Shown: positions 1 through 11,900, counted from the stretch's first letter. The stretch is 64,000 nt of DNA from Annona cherimola (GCA_030490835.1 CM059972.1:46603452-46667451); one strand, 5' to 3'. The notes: a model not told the origin generated them from the sequence alone. Numbers and translations: made by a program.

Positions 1-80
1 CAATAGATTCAAAACAACTGAATTTGACGAAAGGAACTTCAATGAACATCATTTAACAACAATTCCTTGATTTCATCAAC

Positions 81-97
81 ATTCGAACGACAACGGA
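81..97 (+). other. CENP-B-box-like site, A/G form (7 of 9)
   Basis: The sequence ATTCGAACGACAACGGA aligns with the mammalian CENP-B box consensus NTTCGNNNNANNCGGGN at seven of nine fixed positions; TTCG, the central A and the last two G are kept. The same offset (81-97) carries a related site in nearly every monomer, and ATTCGAACGAC is one of the best conserved blocks of the repeat. The common GACAAGGAATG form (families B, D, E, I) also scores seven of nine. Resemblance is seen directly; protein binding is not shown. Confidence 0.45.
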
Positions 98-165
98 TGA
101 CCTTAAAGGCGTTGAAATCGAATCAAATGAATTGAGGTTGATAGAATGAACTTTGATTAGCTAGA

Positions 166-182
166 ATTGAGTACAACTCAAT
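166..182. other. Dyad ATTGAGT-ACA-ACTCAAT in the monomer
   Basis: Perfect 7-bp arms flank a 3-base centre. With one bulged A on the left the stem extends through TAG/CTA. Families A, B, I and J, the zone I C' copies and most zone IV monomers keep it. G copies read ATTGAGTATAACTCAAT, with arms intact. D, E, H and X copies read ATGGAGT on the left and lose one pair. Copies near 45.8, 47.4 and 48.3 kb read ATTATGT and lose the arm. All C monomers with the 35-bp deletion lack the dyad entirely. Such short dyads can extrude as hairpins or bind dimeric proteins; neither is shown here. Confidence 0.7.
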
Positions 183-466
183 CTAATTGACTTGATTTGA
201 CTGTAAGGAGAAGGAGTAAACTTTAACGCATTGCAATAGATTCAAAACAACTCAATCGAACGAAAGGAACTTCAATCAACAACAATTAACATCAATCCCT
301 TGATTTCATTTACATTCGAACGACAAGGAATGACCTTAAAGGCAATGAAATCGAATCAAATGAATTGAGTTTGATGGAATGAACTTTGATTAGCCAGAAT
401 TGAGTACAACTCAATCCAATTGACTTGATTTGACTGTAAGTGGAACGAGTAAACTTTAATGCATTC

Positions 467-664
467 CAATAGATTCAAAACAACTAATTCGGACGAAAGG
501 AACTTCAATCAACAACAATCAACATCAATCCCTTCATTTCATTTACATTCGAACGACAAGGGAAGACCTTAAATGTATTCAAATCGAATCGAATCAATTC
601 AGTTTGATAGAATGTAATTGACTTGATTTGACTGTAATGAGAACGAGTAAACTTTAACGCATTT
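467..664. repeat. Family C monomer with 35-bp deletion (198 bp)
   Basis: The monomer reads GATAGAATG then TAATTGAC with the junction at 614/615. Compared with full copies, 35 bp from AACTTTGATT to ACTCAATC are missing, which removes the whole dyad. The same breakpoint is found in twenty monomers, starting at 467, 2295, 7843, 12701, 16161, 19155, 20052, 22114, 23710, 24374, 25970, 27333, 30327, 31923, 34917, 36979, 39041, 41103, 42700 and 44063. None occurs right of 44,260. A sub-variant reading GACACTATTTG after the junction occurs in the copies at 2295, 7843 and 12701 only. Confidence 0.95.
547..563 (+). other. CENP-B-box-like site, C form (8 of 9)
   Basis: ATTCGAACGACAAGGGA differs from NTTCGNNNNANNCGGGN only at position 13 (A for C). 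It is the first such near-match in the window, in a family C monomer. Other C monomers in zone I keep it. In zone II many C copies change the first bases to AGTCG, and the full-length C' copies read ATTCAAACG; either change lowers the match to seven. Confidence 0.45.
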
Positions 665-1675
665 CAAAAGATTCAAAACAACTGAATCGGAGGAAAGGAA
701 CTTCAATCAACAACAATTAACAACAATCCCTTTATTTCATTTACATTCGAACGACAAGGAATGACCTTAAAGGCATTGAAATCGAATCAAATGAATTGAG
801 TTTGATAGAATGAACTTTGATTAGCTAGAATGGAGTACAACTCAATCTAATTGACTTGATTTGACTGTAAGGGGTACGAGTAACTTTAACGCATTCCAAT
901 AGATTCAAAACAACTGAATTGGACGAAATGAACTTCAATCAACAACAATTAACAACAATCCCATGATTTCATTTACATTCGAACGACAAGGAATGACCTT
1001 AAAGGCATTGAAATCGAATCAAATGAATTGAGTTTGATAGAATGAACTTTGATTAGCTAGAATGGAGTAGAACTCAATCTAATTGACTTGATTTGACTGT
1101 AAGGAGAACGAGTAAACTTTAACGCATTGCAAAAGATTCAGAACAGTTAAATCGGAGGAAAGGAACTTCAATCAACAACAATTAACAACAATCCCATGAT
1201 TTCATTTACATTCGAACGACAAGGAATGACCTTAAAGGCATTGAAATCGAATCAAACGAATTGAGTTTGATAGAATGAACTTTGATTAGCTAGAATGGAG
1301 TAGAACTCAATCTAATTGACTTGATTTGACAGTAAGGAGTACGAGTAAACTTTAACACATTCCAATAGATTCAAAACAACTGAATTTGACGAAAGGAACT
1401 TCAATGAACATCATTTAACAACAATCCCTTGATTTCATCTACATTCGAACGACAACGGATGACCTTAAAGGCGTTGAAATCGAATCAAATGATTTGAGTT
1501 TGATAGAATGAACTTTGATTAGCTAGAATTGAGTATAACTCAATCTAATTGACTTTATTTGACTGTAAGGAGAACGAGTAAACTTTAACGCATTGCAAAA
1601 GATTCAAAACAGTTGAATCGGAGGAATGGAACTTCAATCAACAACAATTAACAACAATCCCTTTATTTCATTTAC

Positions 1676-1692
1676 ATTCGAACGACAAGGGA
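1676..1692 (+). other. CENP-B-box-like site, H form (8 of 9)
   Basis: Family H monomers carry ATTCGAACGACAAGGGA at offset 81-97, matching eight of the nine essential CENP-B box bases. The same string recurs in H copies starting at 3425, 5988, 8740 and 12002, and in positions 7, 8 and 9 of each zone IV 10-mer (monomers at 54171, 54404 and 54637). In HOR terms the better match therefore occurs in a fixed subset of monomers, about every few hundred bases. Assuming equal base frequencies, a match of at least eight of nine is expected about once per 20 monomers' worth of unrelated sequence on two strands, so chance is not excluded. Confidence 0.45.
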
Positions 1693-1828
1693 TGACCTTA
1701 AAGGCATTGAAATCGAATCAAATGAATTGAGTTTGATAGAATGAACTTTGATTACCTAGAATGGAGTACAACTCAATCTAATTGACTTGATTTGACAGTA
1801 CGGAGTACGAGTAAACTTTAACGAATTC

Positions 1829-3657
1829 CAATAGATTCAAAACAACTGAATTTGACGAAAGGAACTTCAATGAACATCATTTAACAACAATTCCTTGATT
1901 TCATCAACATTCGAACGACAACGGATGACCTTAAAGGCGTTGAAATCGAATCAAATGAATTGAGGTTGATAGAATGAACTTTGATTAGCTAGAATTGAGT
2001 ACAACTCAATCTAATTGACTTGATTTGACTGTAAGGAGAAGGAGTAAACTTTAACGCATTGCAATAGATTCAAAACAACTCAATCGAACGAAAGGAACTT
2101 CAATCAACAACAATCAACATCAATCCCTTGATTTCATTTACATTCGAACGACAAGGAATGACCTTAAAGGCAATGAAATCGAATCAAATGAATTGAGTTT
2201 GATGGAATGAACTTTGATTAGCCAGAATTGAGTACAACTCAATCCAATTGACTTGATTTGACTGTAAGTGGAACGAGTAAACTTTAATGCATTCCAATAG
2301 ATTCAAAACAACTAATTCGGACGAAAGGAACTTCAATCAACAACAATCAACATCAATCCCTTCATTTCATTTACATTCGAACGACAAGGGAAGACCTTAA
2401 ATGTATTCAAATCGAATCGAATCAATTCAGTTTGATAGAATGTAATTGACACTATTTGACTGTAATGAGAACGAGTAAACTTTAACGCATTTCAAAAGAT
2501 TCAAAACAACTGAATCGGAGGAAAGGAACTTCAATCAACAACAATTAACAACAATCCCTTTATTTCATTTACATTCGAACGACAAGGAATGACCTTAAAG
2601 GCATTGAAATCGAATCAAATGAATTGAGTTTGATAGAATGAACTTTGATTAGTTAGAATGGAGTAGAACTCAATCTAATTGACTTGATTTGACTGTAAGG
2701 GGTACGAGTAAACTTTAACGCATTCCAATAGATTCAAAACAACTGAATTGGACGAAATGAACTTCAATCAACAACAATTAACAACAATCCCATGATTTCA
2801 TTTACATTCGAACGACAAGGAATGACCTTAAAGGCATTGAAATCGAATCAAATGAATTGAGTTTGATAGAATGAACTTTGATTAGCTAGAATGGAGTACA
2901 ACTCAATCTAATTGACTTGATTTGACTGTAAGGGGTACGAGTAAACTTTAACGCATTCCAATAGATTCAAAACAACTGAATTGGACGAAATGAACTTCAA
3001 TCAACAACAATTAACAACAATCCCATGATTTCATTTACATTCGAACGACAAGGAATGACCTTAAAGGCATTGAAATCGAATCAAATGAATTGAGTTTGAT
3101 AGAATGAACTTTGATTAGCTAGAATGGAGTAGAACTCAATCTAATTGACTTGATTTGACAGTAAGGAGTACGAGTAAACTTTAACACATTCCAATAGATT
3201 CAAAACAACTGAATTTGACGAAAGGAACTTCAATGAACATCATTTAACAACAATCCCTTGATTTCATCTACATTCGAACGACAACGGATGACCTTAAAGG
3301 CGTTGAAATCGAATCAAATGATTTGAGTTTGATAGAATGAACTTTGATTAGCTAGAATTGAGTATAACTCAATCTAATTGACTTTATTTGACTGTAAGGA
3401 GAACGAGTAAACTTTAACGCATTGCAAAAGATTCAAAACAGTTGAATCGGAGGAATGGAACTTCAATCAACACCAATTAACACCAATCCCTTTATTTCAT
3501 TTACATTCGAACGACAAGGGATGACCTTAAAGGCATTGAAAACGAATCAAATGAATTGAGTTTGATAGAATGAACTTTGATTACCTAGAATGGAGTACAA
3601 CTCAATCTAATTGACTTGATTTGACAGTACGGAGTACGAGTAAACTTTAACGAATTC
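1829..3657. repeat. 8-monomer HOR, copy 2 (A-B-C-D-E-E-G-H)
   Basis: Exactly 1,829 bp, with monomers at 1829, 2062, 2295, 2493, 2726, 2959, 3192 and 3425. It follows copy 1 closely except that position 6 holds a second E-type monomer (CTGAATTGGACGAAATG) instead of F, and the C monomer has the GACACTATTTG sub-variant. The H copy has two A-to-C changes (CACCAATTAACACCAATCC) and AAACGAATC, showing private drift. The E/E replacement looks like a one-monomer gene conversion or an unequal exchange in register. Confidence 0.93.
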
Positions 3658-6220
3658 CAATAGATTCAAAACAACTGAATTTGACGAAAGGAACTTCAAT
3701 GAACATCATTTAACAACAATCCCTTGATTTCATCAACATTCGAACGACAACGGATGACCTTAAAGGCGTTGAAATCGAATCAAATGAATTGAGGTTAATA
3801 GAATGAACTTTGATTAGCTAGAATTGAGTACAACTCAATCTAATTGACTTGATTTGACTGTAAGGAGAAGGAGTAAAGTTTAACGCATTGCAATAGATTC
3901 AAAACAACTCAATCGAACGAAAGGAACTTCAATCAACAACAATCAACATCAATCCCTTGATTTCATTTACATTCGAACGACAAGGAATGACCTTAAAGGC
4001 AATGAAATCGAATCAAATGAATTGAGTTTGATGGAATGAACTTTGATTAGCTAGAATTGAGTACAACTCAATCTAATTGACTTGATTTGACTGTAAGTAG
4101 AACGAGTAAACTTTAATGCATTCCAATAGATTCAAAACAACTAATTCGGACGAAAGGAACTTCAATCAACAACAATAAACATCAATCCCTTCATTTCATT
4201 TACATTCAAACGACAAGGGATGACCTTGAAGGTATTCAAATCGAATCAAATGAATTGAGTTTGATAGAATGAACTTTGATTAGCTAGAATTGAGTACAAC
4301 TCAATCTAATTGACTTGATTTGACTGTAACGAGAACGAGTAAACTTTAACGCATTGCAAAAGATTCAAAATAACTGAATTGGACGAAAGGAACTTCAATC
4401 AACAACAATTAACAACAATCCCTTGATTTCATTTACATTCGAACGACAAGGAATGACCTTAAAGGCATTGAAATCGAATCAAATGAATTCAGTTGGATAG
4501 AATGAACTTTGATTAGTTAGAATTGAGTACAACTCAATCTAATTGACTTCATTTGACTGTAATGAGAACGAGTAAACTTTAATGCATTCCAAAAAATTCA
4601 AAACAGTTGAATCGGAGGAAAGGAACTTCAATCAGCAACAATTAACAACAATCCCTTGATTTCATTTTCATTCGAATGACTAGGAATGACTTTAAAGGCA
4701 TTGAAATCGAATCAAATGAATTCAGTTGGATAGAATGAACTTTGATTAGTTAGAATTGAGTACAACTCAATCTAATTGACTTGATTTGACTGTAATGAGA
4801 ACGAGTAAACTTTAACGCATTCCAATAGATTCAAAACAACTGAATTGGACGAAAGGAACTTCAATGAACATCATTTAACAACAATTCCTTGATTTCATCA
4901 ACATTCGAACGACAACGGATGACCTTAAAGGCGTTGAAATCGAATCAAATGAATTGAGGTTGATAGAATAAACTTTGATTAGCTAGAATTGAGTACAACT
5001 CAATCTAATTGACTTGATTTGACTGTAACGAGAACGAGTAAACTTTAACGCATTGCAAAAGATTCAAAATAACTGAATTGGACGAAAGGAACTTCAATCA
5101 ACAACAATTAACAACAATCCCTTGATTTCATTTACATTCGAACGACAAGGAATGACCTTAAAGGCATTGAAATCGAATCAAATGAATTCAGTTGGATAGA
5201 ATGAACTTTGATTAGTTAGAATTGAGTACAACTCAATCTAATTGACTTCATTTGACTGTAATGAGAACGAGTAAACTTTAACGCATTCCAAAAAATTCAA
5301 AACAGTTGAATCGGAGGAAAGGAACTTCAATCAGCAACAATTAACAACAATCCCTTGATTTCATTTTCATTCGAATGACTAGGAATGACTTTAAAGGCAT
5401 TGAAATCGAATCAAATGAATTCAGTTGGATAGAATGAACTTTGATTAGTTAGAATTGAGTACAACTCAATCTAATTGACTTGATTTGACTGTAATGAGAA
5501 CGAGTAAACTTTAACGCATTCCAATAGATTCAAAACAACTGAATTGGACGAAATGAACTTCAATCAACAACAATTAACAACAATCCCATGATTTCATTTA
5601 CATTCGAACGACAAGGAATGACCTTAAAGGCATTGAAATCGAATCAAATGAATTGAGTTTGATAGAATGAACTTTGATTAGCTAAAATGGAGTAGAACTC
5701 AATCTAATTGACTTGATTTGACAGTAAGGAGTACGAGTAAACTTTAACACATTCCAATAGATTCAAAACAACTGAATTTGACGAAAGGAACTTCAATGAA
5801 CATCATTTAACAACAATCCCTTGATTTCATCTACATTCGAACGACAACGGATGACCTTAAAGGCGTTGAAATCGAATCAAATGATTTGAGTTTGATAGAA
5901 TGAACTTTGATTAGCTAGAATTGAGTATAACTCAATCTAATTGACTTTATTTGACTGTAAGGAGAACGAGTAAACTTTAACGCATTGCAAAAGATTCAAA
6001 ACAGTTGAATCGGAGGAATGGAACTTCAATCAACAACAATTAACACCAATCCCTTTATTTCATTTACATTCGAACGACAAGGGATGACCTTAAAGGCATT
6101 GAAATCGAATCAAATGAATTGAGTTTGATAGAATGAACTTTGATTACCTAGAATGGAGTACAACTCAATCTAATTGACTTGATTTGACAGTACAGAGTAC
6201 GAGTAAACTTTAACGAATTC
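3658..6220. repeat. 11-monomer block A'-B'-C'-I-J-A''-I-J-E-G-H
   Basis: 2,563 bp (11 x 233) with starts every 233 bp from 3658. A' has GAGGTTAATAG; C' at 4124 is a full-length C with AATAAACATC, ATTCAAACG and GACCTTGAAGG. The pair I-J occurs twice, at 4357-4822 and 5056-5521, 699 bp apart, separated by an A'' monomer with TGAATTGGACG at its start and AATAAAC for AATGAAC. The two J copies share the private changes ATTCGAATGACTAGG and GGAATGACTTT, so this is a recent local duplication. The block ends with E-G-H, linking back to the HOR pattern. Confidence 0.9.
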
Positions 6221-7376
6221 CAATAGATTCAAAACAACTGAATTTGACGAAAGGAACTTCAATGAACATCATTTAACAACAATCCCTTGATTTCATCAAC
6301 ATTCGAACGACAACGGATGACCTTAAAGGCGTTGAAATCGAATCAAATGAATTGAGGTTAATAGAATGAACTTTGATTAGCTAGAATTGAGTACAACTCA
6401 ATCTAATTGACTTGATTTGACTGTAAGGAGAAGGAGTAAACTTTAACGCATTGCAATAGATTCAAAACAACTCAATCGAACGAAAGGAACTTCAATCAAC
6501 AACAATCAACATCAATCCCTTGATTTCATTTACATTCGAACGACAAGGAATGACCTTAAAGGCAATGAAATCGAATCAAATGAATTGAGTTTGATGGAAT
6601 GAACTTTGATTAGCTAGAATTGAGTACAACTCAATCTAATTGACTTGATTTGACTGTAAGTAGAACGAGTAAACTTTAATGCATTCCAATAGATTCAAAA
6701 CAACTAATTCGGACGAAAGGAACTTCAATCAACAACAATAAACATCAATCCCTTCATTTCATTTACATTCAAACGACAAGGGATGACCTTGAAGGTATTC
6801 AAATCGAATCAAATGAATTGAGTTTGATAGAATGAACTTTGATTAGCTAGAATTGAGTACAACTCAATCTAATTGACTTGATTTGACTGTAACGAGAACG
6901 AGTAAACTTTAACGCATTGCAAAAGATTCAAAATAACTGAATTGGACGAAAGGAACTTCAATCAACAACAATTAACAACAATCCCTTGATTTCATTTACA
7001 TTCGAACGACAAGGAATGACCTTAAAGGCATTGAAATCGAATCAAATGAATTCAGTTGGATAGAATGAACTTTGATTAGTTAGAATTGAGTACAACTCAA
7101 TCTAATTGACTTCATTTGACTGTAATGAGAACGAGTAAACTTTAATGCATTCCAAAAAATTCAAAACAGTTGAATCGGAGGAATGGAACTTCAATCAACA
7201 ACAATTAACAACAATCCCTTTATTTCATTTACATTCGAACGACAAGGGATGACATTGAAATCGAATCAAATGAATTGAGTTTGATAGAATGAACTTTGAT
7301 TACCTAGAATGGAGTACAACTCAATCTAATTGACTTGATTTGACAGTACGGAGTACGAGTAAACTTTAACGAATTC
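6221..7376. repeat. 5-monomer block A'-B'-C'-I-J/H
   Basis: Starts at 6221, 6454, 6687, 6920 and 7153. The first four repeat 3658-4589 at a spacing of 2,563 bp, including GAGGTTAATAG and the C' changes. The fifth monomer is chimeric (separate entry) and leads back into an A monomer at 7377. Confidence 0.9.
7153..7376. repeat. Chimeric J/H monomer with 9-bp deletion (224 bp)
   Basis: The left end CAAAAAATTC is typical of J, but from GAGGAATGG on it is H, with CCCTTTATTT, GATTACCTAG, CAGTACGG and CGAATTC. Between GGGATGAC and ATTGAAATCG the nine bases CTTAAAGGC are missing, junction at 7253/7254. This is the only copy of this deletion seen. The J-to-H switch within the first 40 bases marks an in-register recombination point. 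Confidence 0.9.
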
Positions 7377-8972
7377 CAATAGATTCAAAACAACTGAATT
7401 TGACGAAAGGAACTTCAATGAACATCATTTAACAACAATTCCTTGATTTCATCAACATTCGAACGACAACGGATGACCTTAAAGGCGTTGAAATCGAATC
7501 AAATGAATTGAGGTTGATAGAATGAACTTTGATTAGCTAGAATTGAGTACAACTCAATCTAATTGACTTGATTTGACTGTAAGGAGAAGGAGTAAACTTT
7601 AACGCATTGCAATAGATTCAAAACAACTCAATCGAACGAAAGGAACTTCAATCAACAACAATCAACATCAATCCCTTGATTTCATTTACATTCGAACGAC
7701 AAGGAATGACCTTAAAGGCAATGAAATCGAATCAAATGAATTGAGTTTGATGGAATTAACTTTGATTAGCCAGAATTGAGTACAACTCAATCCAATTGAC
7801 TTGATTTGACTGTAAGTGGAACGAGTAAACTTTAATGCATTCCAATAGATTCAAAACAACTAATTCGGACGAAAGGAACTTCAATCAACAACAATCAACA
7901 TCAATCCCTTCATTTCATTTACATTCGAACGACAAGGGAAGACCTTAAATGTATTCAAATCGAATCGAATCAATTCAGTTTGATAGAATGTAATTGACAC
8001 TATTTGACTGTAATGAGAACGAGTAAACTTTAACGCATTTCAAAAGATTCAAAACAACTGAATCGGAGGAAAGGAACTTCAATCAACAACAATTAACAAC
8101 AATCCCTTTATTTCATTTACATTCGAACGACAAGGAATGACCTTAAAGGCATTGAAATCGAATCAAATGAATTGAGTTTGATAGAATGAACTTTGATTAG
8201 CTAGAATGGAGTACAACTCAATCTAATTGACTTGATTTGACTGTAAGGGGTACGAGTAAACTTTAACGCATTCCAATAGATTCAAAACAACTGAATTGGA
8301 CGAAATGAACTTCAATCAACAACAATTAACAACAATCCCATGATTTCATTTACATTCGAACGACAAGGAATGACCTTAAAGGCATTGAAATCGAATCAAA
8401 TGAATTGAGTTTGATAGAATGAACTTTGATTAGCTAAAATGGAGTAGAACTCAATCTAATTGACTTGATTTGACAGTAAGGAGTACGAGTAAACTTTAAC
8501 ACATTCCAATAGATTCAAAACAACTGAATTTGACGAAAGGAACTTCAATGAACATCATTTAACAACAATCCCTTGATTTCATCTACATTCGAACGACAAC
8601 GGATGACCTTAAAGGCGTTGAAATCGAATCAAATGATTTGAGTTTGATAGAATGAACTTTGATTAGCTAGAATTGAGTATAACTCAATCTAATTGACTTT
8701 ATTTGACTGTAAGGAGAACGAGTAAACTTTAACGCATTGCAAAAGATTCAAAACAGTTGAATCGGAGGAATGGAACTTCAATCAACAACAATTAACAACA
8801 ATCCCTTTATTTCATTTACATTCGAACGACAAGGGATGACCTTAAAGGCATTGAAATCGAATCAAATGAATTGAGTTTGATAGAATGAACTTTGATTACC
8901 TAGAATGGAGTACAACTCAATCTAATTGACTTGATTTGACAGTACGGAGTACGAGTAAACTTTAACGAATTC
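7377..8972. repeat. 7-monomer HOR A-B-C-D-E-G-H, copy 1
   Basis: 1,596 bp, starts at 7377, 7610, 7843, 8041, 8274, 8507 and 8740. It equals the 8-mer with position 6 removed. The E monomer has GCTAAAATGG and the C monomer has the GACACTATTTG junction variant. B reads GGAATTAAC where other B copies read GGAATGAAC. The same 7-mer returns at 12235 and, with other markers, at 15695. Confidence 0.92.
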
Positions 8973-11900
8973 CAATAGATTCAAAACAACTGAATTTGAC
9001 GAAAGGAACTTCAATGAACATCATTTAACAACAATCCCTTGATTTCATCAACATTCGAACGACAACGGATGACCTTAAAGGCGTTGAAATCGAATCAAAT
9101 GAATTGAGGTTAATAGAATGAACTTTGATTAGCTAGAATTGAGTACAACTCAATCTAATTGACTTGATTTGACTGTAAGGAGAAGGAGTAAACTTTAACG
9201 CATTGCAATAGATTCAAAACAACTCAATCGAACGAAAGGAACTTCAATCAACAACAATCAACATCAATCCCTTGATTTCATTTACATTCGAACGACAAGG
9301 AATGACCTTAAAGGCAATGAAATCGAATCAAATGAATTGAGTTTGATGGAATGAACTTTGATTAGCTAGAATTGAGTACAACTCAATCTAATTGACTTGA
9401 TTTGACTGTAAGTAGAACGAGTAAACTTTAATGCATTCCAATAGATTCAAAACAACTAATTCGGACGAAAGGAACTTCAATCAACAACAATAAACATCAA
9501 TCCCTTCATTTCATTTACATTCAAACGACAAGGGATGACCTTGAAGGTATTCAAATCGAATCAAATGAATTGAGTTTGATAGAATGAACTTTGATTAGCT
9601 AGAATTGAGTACAACTCAATCTAATTGACTTGATTTGACAGTAACGAGAACGAGTAAACTTTAACGCATTGCAAAAGATTCAAAATAACTGAATTGGACG
9701 AAAGGAACTTCAATCAACAACAATTAACAACAATCCCTTGATTTCATTTACATTCGAACGACAAGGAATGACCTTAAAGGCATTGAAATCGAATCAAATG
9801 AATTCAGTTGGATAGAATGAACTTTGATTAGTTAGAATTGAGTACAACTCAATCTAATTGACTTCATTTGACTGTAATGAGAACGAGTAAACTTTAACGC
9901 ATTCCAAAAAATTCAAAACAGTTGAATCGGAGGAAAGGAACTTCAATCAGCAACAATTAACAACAATCCCTTGATTTCATTTTCATTCGAACGACAAGGA
10001 ATGACCTTAAAGGCATTGAAATCGAATCAAATGATTTGAGTTTGATAGAATGAACTTTGATTAGCTAGAATGGAGTACAACTCAATCTAATTGACTTGAT
10101 TTGACTGTAAGGGGTACGAGTAAACTTTAACGCATTCCAATAGATTCAAAACAACTGAATTGGACGAAATGAACTTCAATCAACAACAATTAACAACAAT
10201 CCCATGATTTCATTTACATTCGAACGACAAGGAATGACCTTAAAGGCATTGAAATCGAATCAAATGAATTGAGTTTGATAGAATGAACTTTGATTAGCTA
10301 GAATGGAGTAGAACTCAATCTAATTGACTTGATTTGACTGTAAGGAGAACGAGTAAACTTTAACGCATTGCAAAGGATTCAGAACAGTTAAATCGGAGGA
10401 AAGGAACTTCAATCAACAACAATTAACAACAATCCCTTGATTTCATTTACATTCGAACGACAAGGAATGACCTTAAAGGCATTGAAATTGAATCAACTGA
10501 ATTCAGTTGGATAGAATTAACTTTGATTAGTTAGAATTGAGTACAACTCAATGTAATTGACTTGATTTGACTGTAGTGAGAACGTGTAAACTTTAACGCA
10601 TTTCAAAAGATTCAAAACAACTGAATCGGAGGAAAGGAACTTCAATGAACATCATTTAACAACAATCCCTTGATTTCATTTACATTCGAACGACAAGGAA
10701 TGACCTTAAAGGCAATGAAATCGAATCAAATGAATTGAGTTTGATAGAATGAACTTTGATTAGCTAGAATTGAATACAACTCAATCCAATTGACTTGATT
10801 TGACTATAAGTGGAACGAGTAAACTTTAATGCATTCCAATAGATTCAAAACAACTGAATTGGACGAAATGAACTTCAATCAACAACAATTAACAACAATC
10901 CCATGATTTCATTTACATTCGAACGACAAGGAATGACCTTAAAGGCATTGAAATCGAATCAAATGAATTGAGTTTGATAGAATGAACTTTGATTAGCTAA
11001 AATGGAGTAGAACTCAATCTAATTGACTTGATTTGACAGTAAGGAGTACGAGTAAACTTTAACGCATTTCAAAAGATTCAAAACAACTGAATCGGAGGAA
11101 AGGAACTTCAATCAACAACAATTAACAACAATCCCTTTATTTCATTTACATTCGAACGACAAGGAATGACCTTAAAGGCATTGAAATCGAATCAAATGAA
11201 TTGAGTTTGATAGAATGAACTTTGATTAGCTAGAATGGAGTACAACTCAATCTAATTGACTTGATTTGACTGTAAGGGGTACGAGTAAACTTTAACGCAT
11301 TCCAATAGATTCAAAACAACTGAATTGGACGAAATGAACTTCAATCAACAACAATTAACAACAATCCCATGATTTCATTTACATTCGAACGACAAGGAAT
11401 GACCTTAAAGGCATTTAAATCGAATCAAATGAATTGAGTTTGATAGAATGAACTTTGATTAGCTAGAATGGAGTAGAACTCAATCTAATTGACTTGATTT
11501 GACTGTAAGGAGAACGAGTAAACTTTAACGCATTGCAAAAGATTCAGAACAGTTAAATCGGAGGAAAGGAACTTCAATCAACAACAATTAACAACAATCC
11601 CATGATTTCATTTACATTCGAACGACAAGGAATGACCTTAAAGGCATTGAAATCGAATCAAATGAATTGAGTTTGATAGAATGAACTTTGATTAGCTAAA
11701 ATGGAGTAGAACTCAATCTAATTGACTTGATTTGACAGTAAGGAGTACGAGTAAACTTTAACACATTCCAATAGATTCAAAACAACTGAATTTGACGAAA
11801 GGAACTTCAATGAACATCATTTAACAACAATCCCTTGATTTCATCTACATTCGAACGACAACGGATGACCTTAAAGGCGTTGAAATCGAATCAAATGATT

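Larger units (their letters stand above)
66..198. other. Internal CTTGATTT direct repeat pair
   Basis: CTTGATTT occurs at offsets 66-73 and 191-198 of the monomer, 125 bp apart, and both are present in most families. This pair is the only site at which I found the array slipped out of 233-bp register (see 47289-47646), so it acts as a microhomology for unequal exchange inside the monomer. Confidence 0.75.
1..233. repeat. Reference monomer (family A)
   Basis: First full monomer, used as the coordinate reference for offsets. Composition by hand count is 90 A, 65 T and 78 G+C (33.5% G+C), giving an A excess on this strand. Landmarks: offset 4-20 the ATAGATTCAAAACAACT block; 35-60 a CAA/TCA-rich stretch; 66-73 CTTGATTT; 81-97 a CENP-B-box-like site; 105-110 the TAAAGG block; 117-134 GAATCGAATCAAATGAAT; 166-182 a dyad; 191-198 a second CTTGATTT; 215-230 GAGTAAACTTTAACGC-like tail. 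Stop codons fall in all three forward frames within the first 70 bases. Because 233 is not a multiple of three, any reading frame is shifted from copy to copy, so no long coding frame is possible through the array. Confidence 0.97.
1..1828. repeat. 8-monomer HOR, copy 1 (A-B-C-D-E-F-G-H)
   Basis: Monomers start at 1 A, 234 B, 467 C, 665 D, 897 E, 1130 F, 1363 G and 1596 H. The ideal unit is 8 x 233 minus 35 = 1,829 bp; this copy is 1 bp shorter because the D monomer lost an A in GAGTAACTTTAAC near 881. The sequence at 1829 restarts identically to base 1, including the CAATTCCTTG and GAGGTTGATAG variants, which fixes the period. The G-H-A order, with H ending CGAATTC before A, recurs throughout zones I and II as a stable linkage. 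Confidence 0.95.

Noticed and set aside
35..60. CAA/TCA-rich stretch as a microsatellite
   Set aside because: TCAATCAACAACAATCAACATC-like runs are short, imperfect and constant in length from monomer to monomer; they are part of the 233-bp unit and not an independent expanding repeat.
191..215. Promoter-like TTGACT...TAA boxes and GGAGG ribosome-site-like strings
   Set aside because: TTGACTTGATTTGACTGTAA and CGGAGGAAAGG recur in many of the monomers with no downstream gene. The array is most likely eukaryotic, and such matches are expected from its composition.
1..233. Assignment to a named satellite family or species
   Set aside because: I do not recognise the 233-bp monomer with certainty. 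A database search with the monomer consensus would decide; none could be run.
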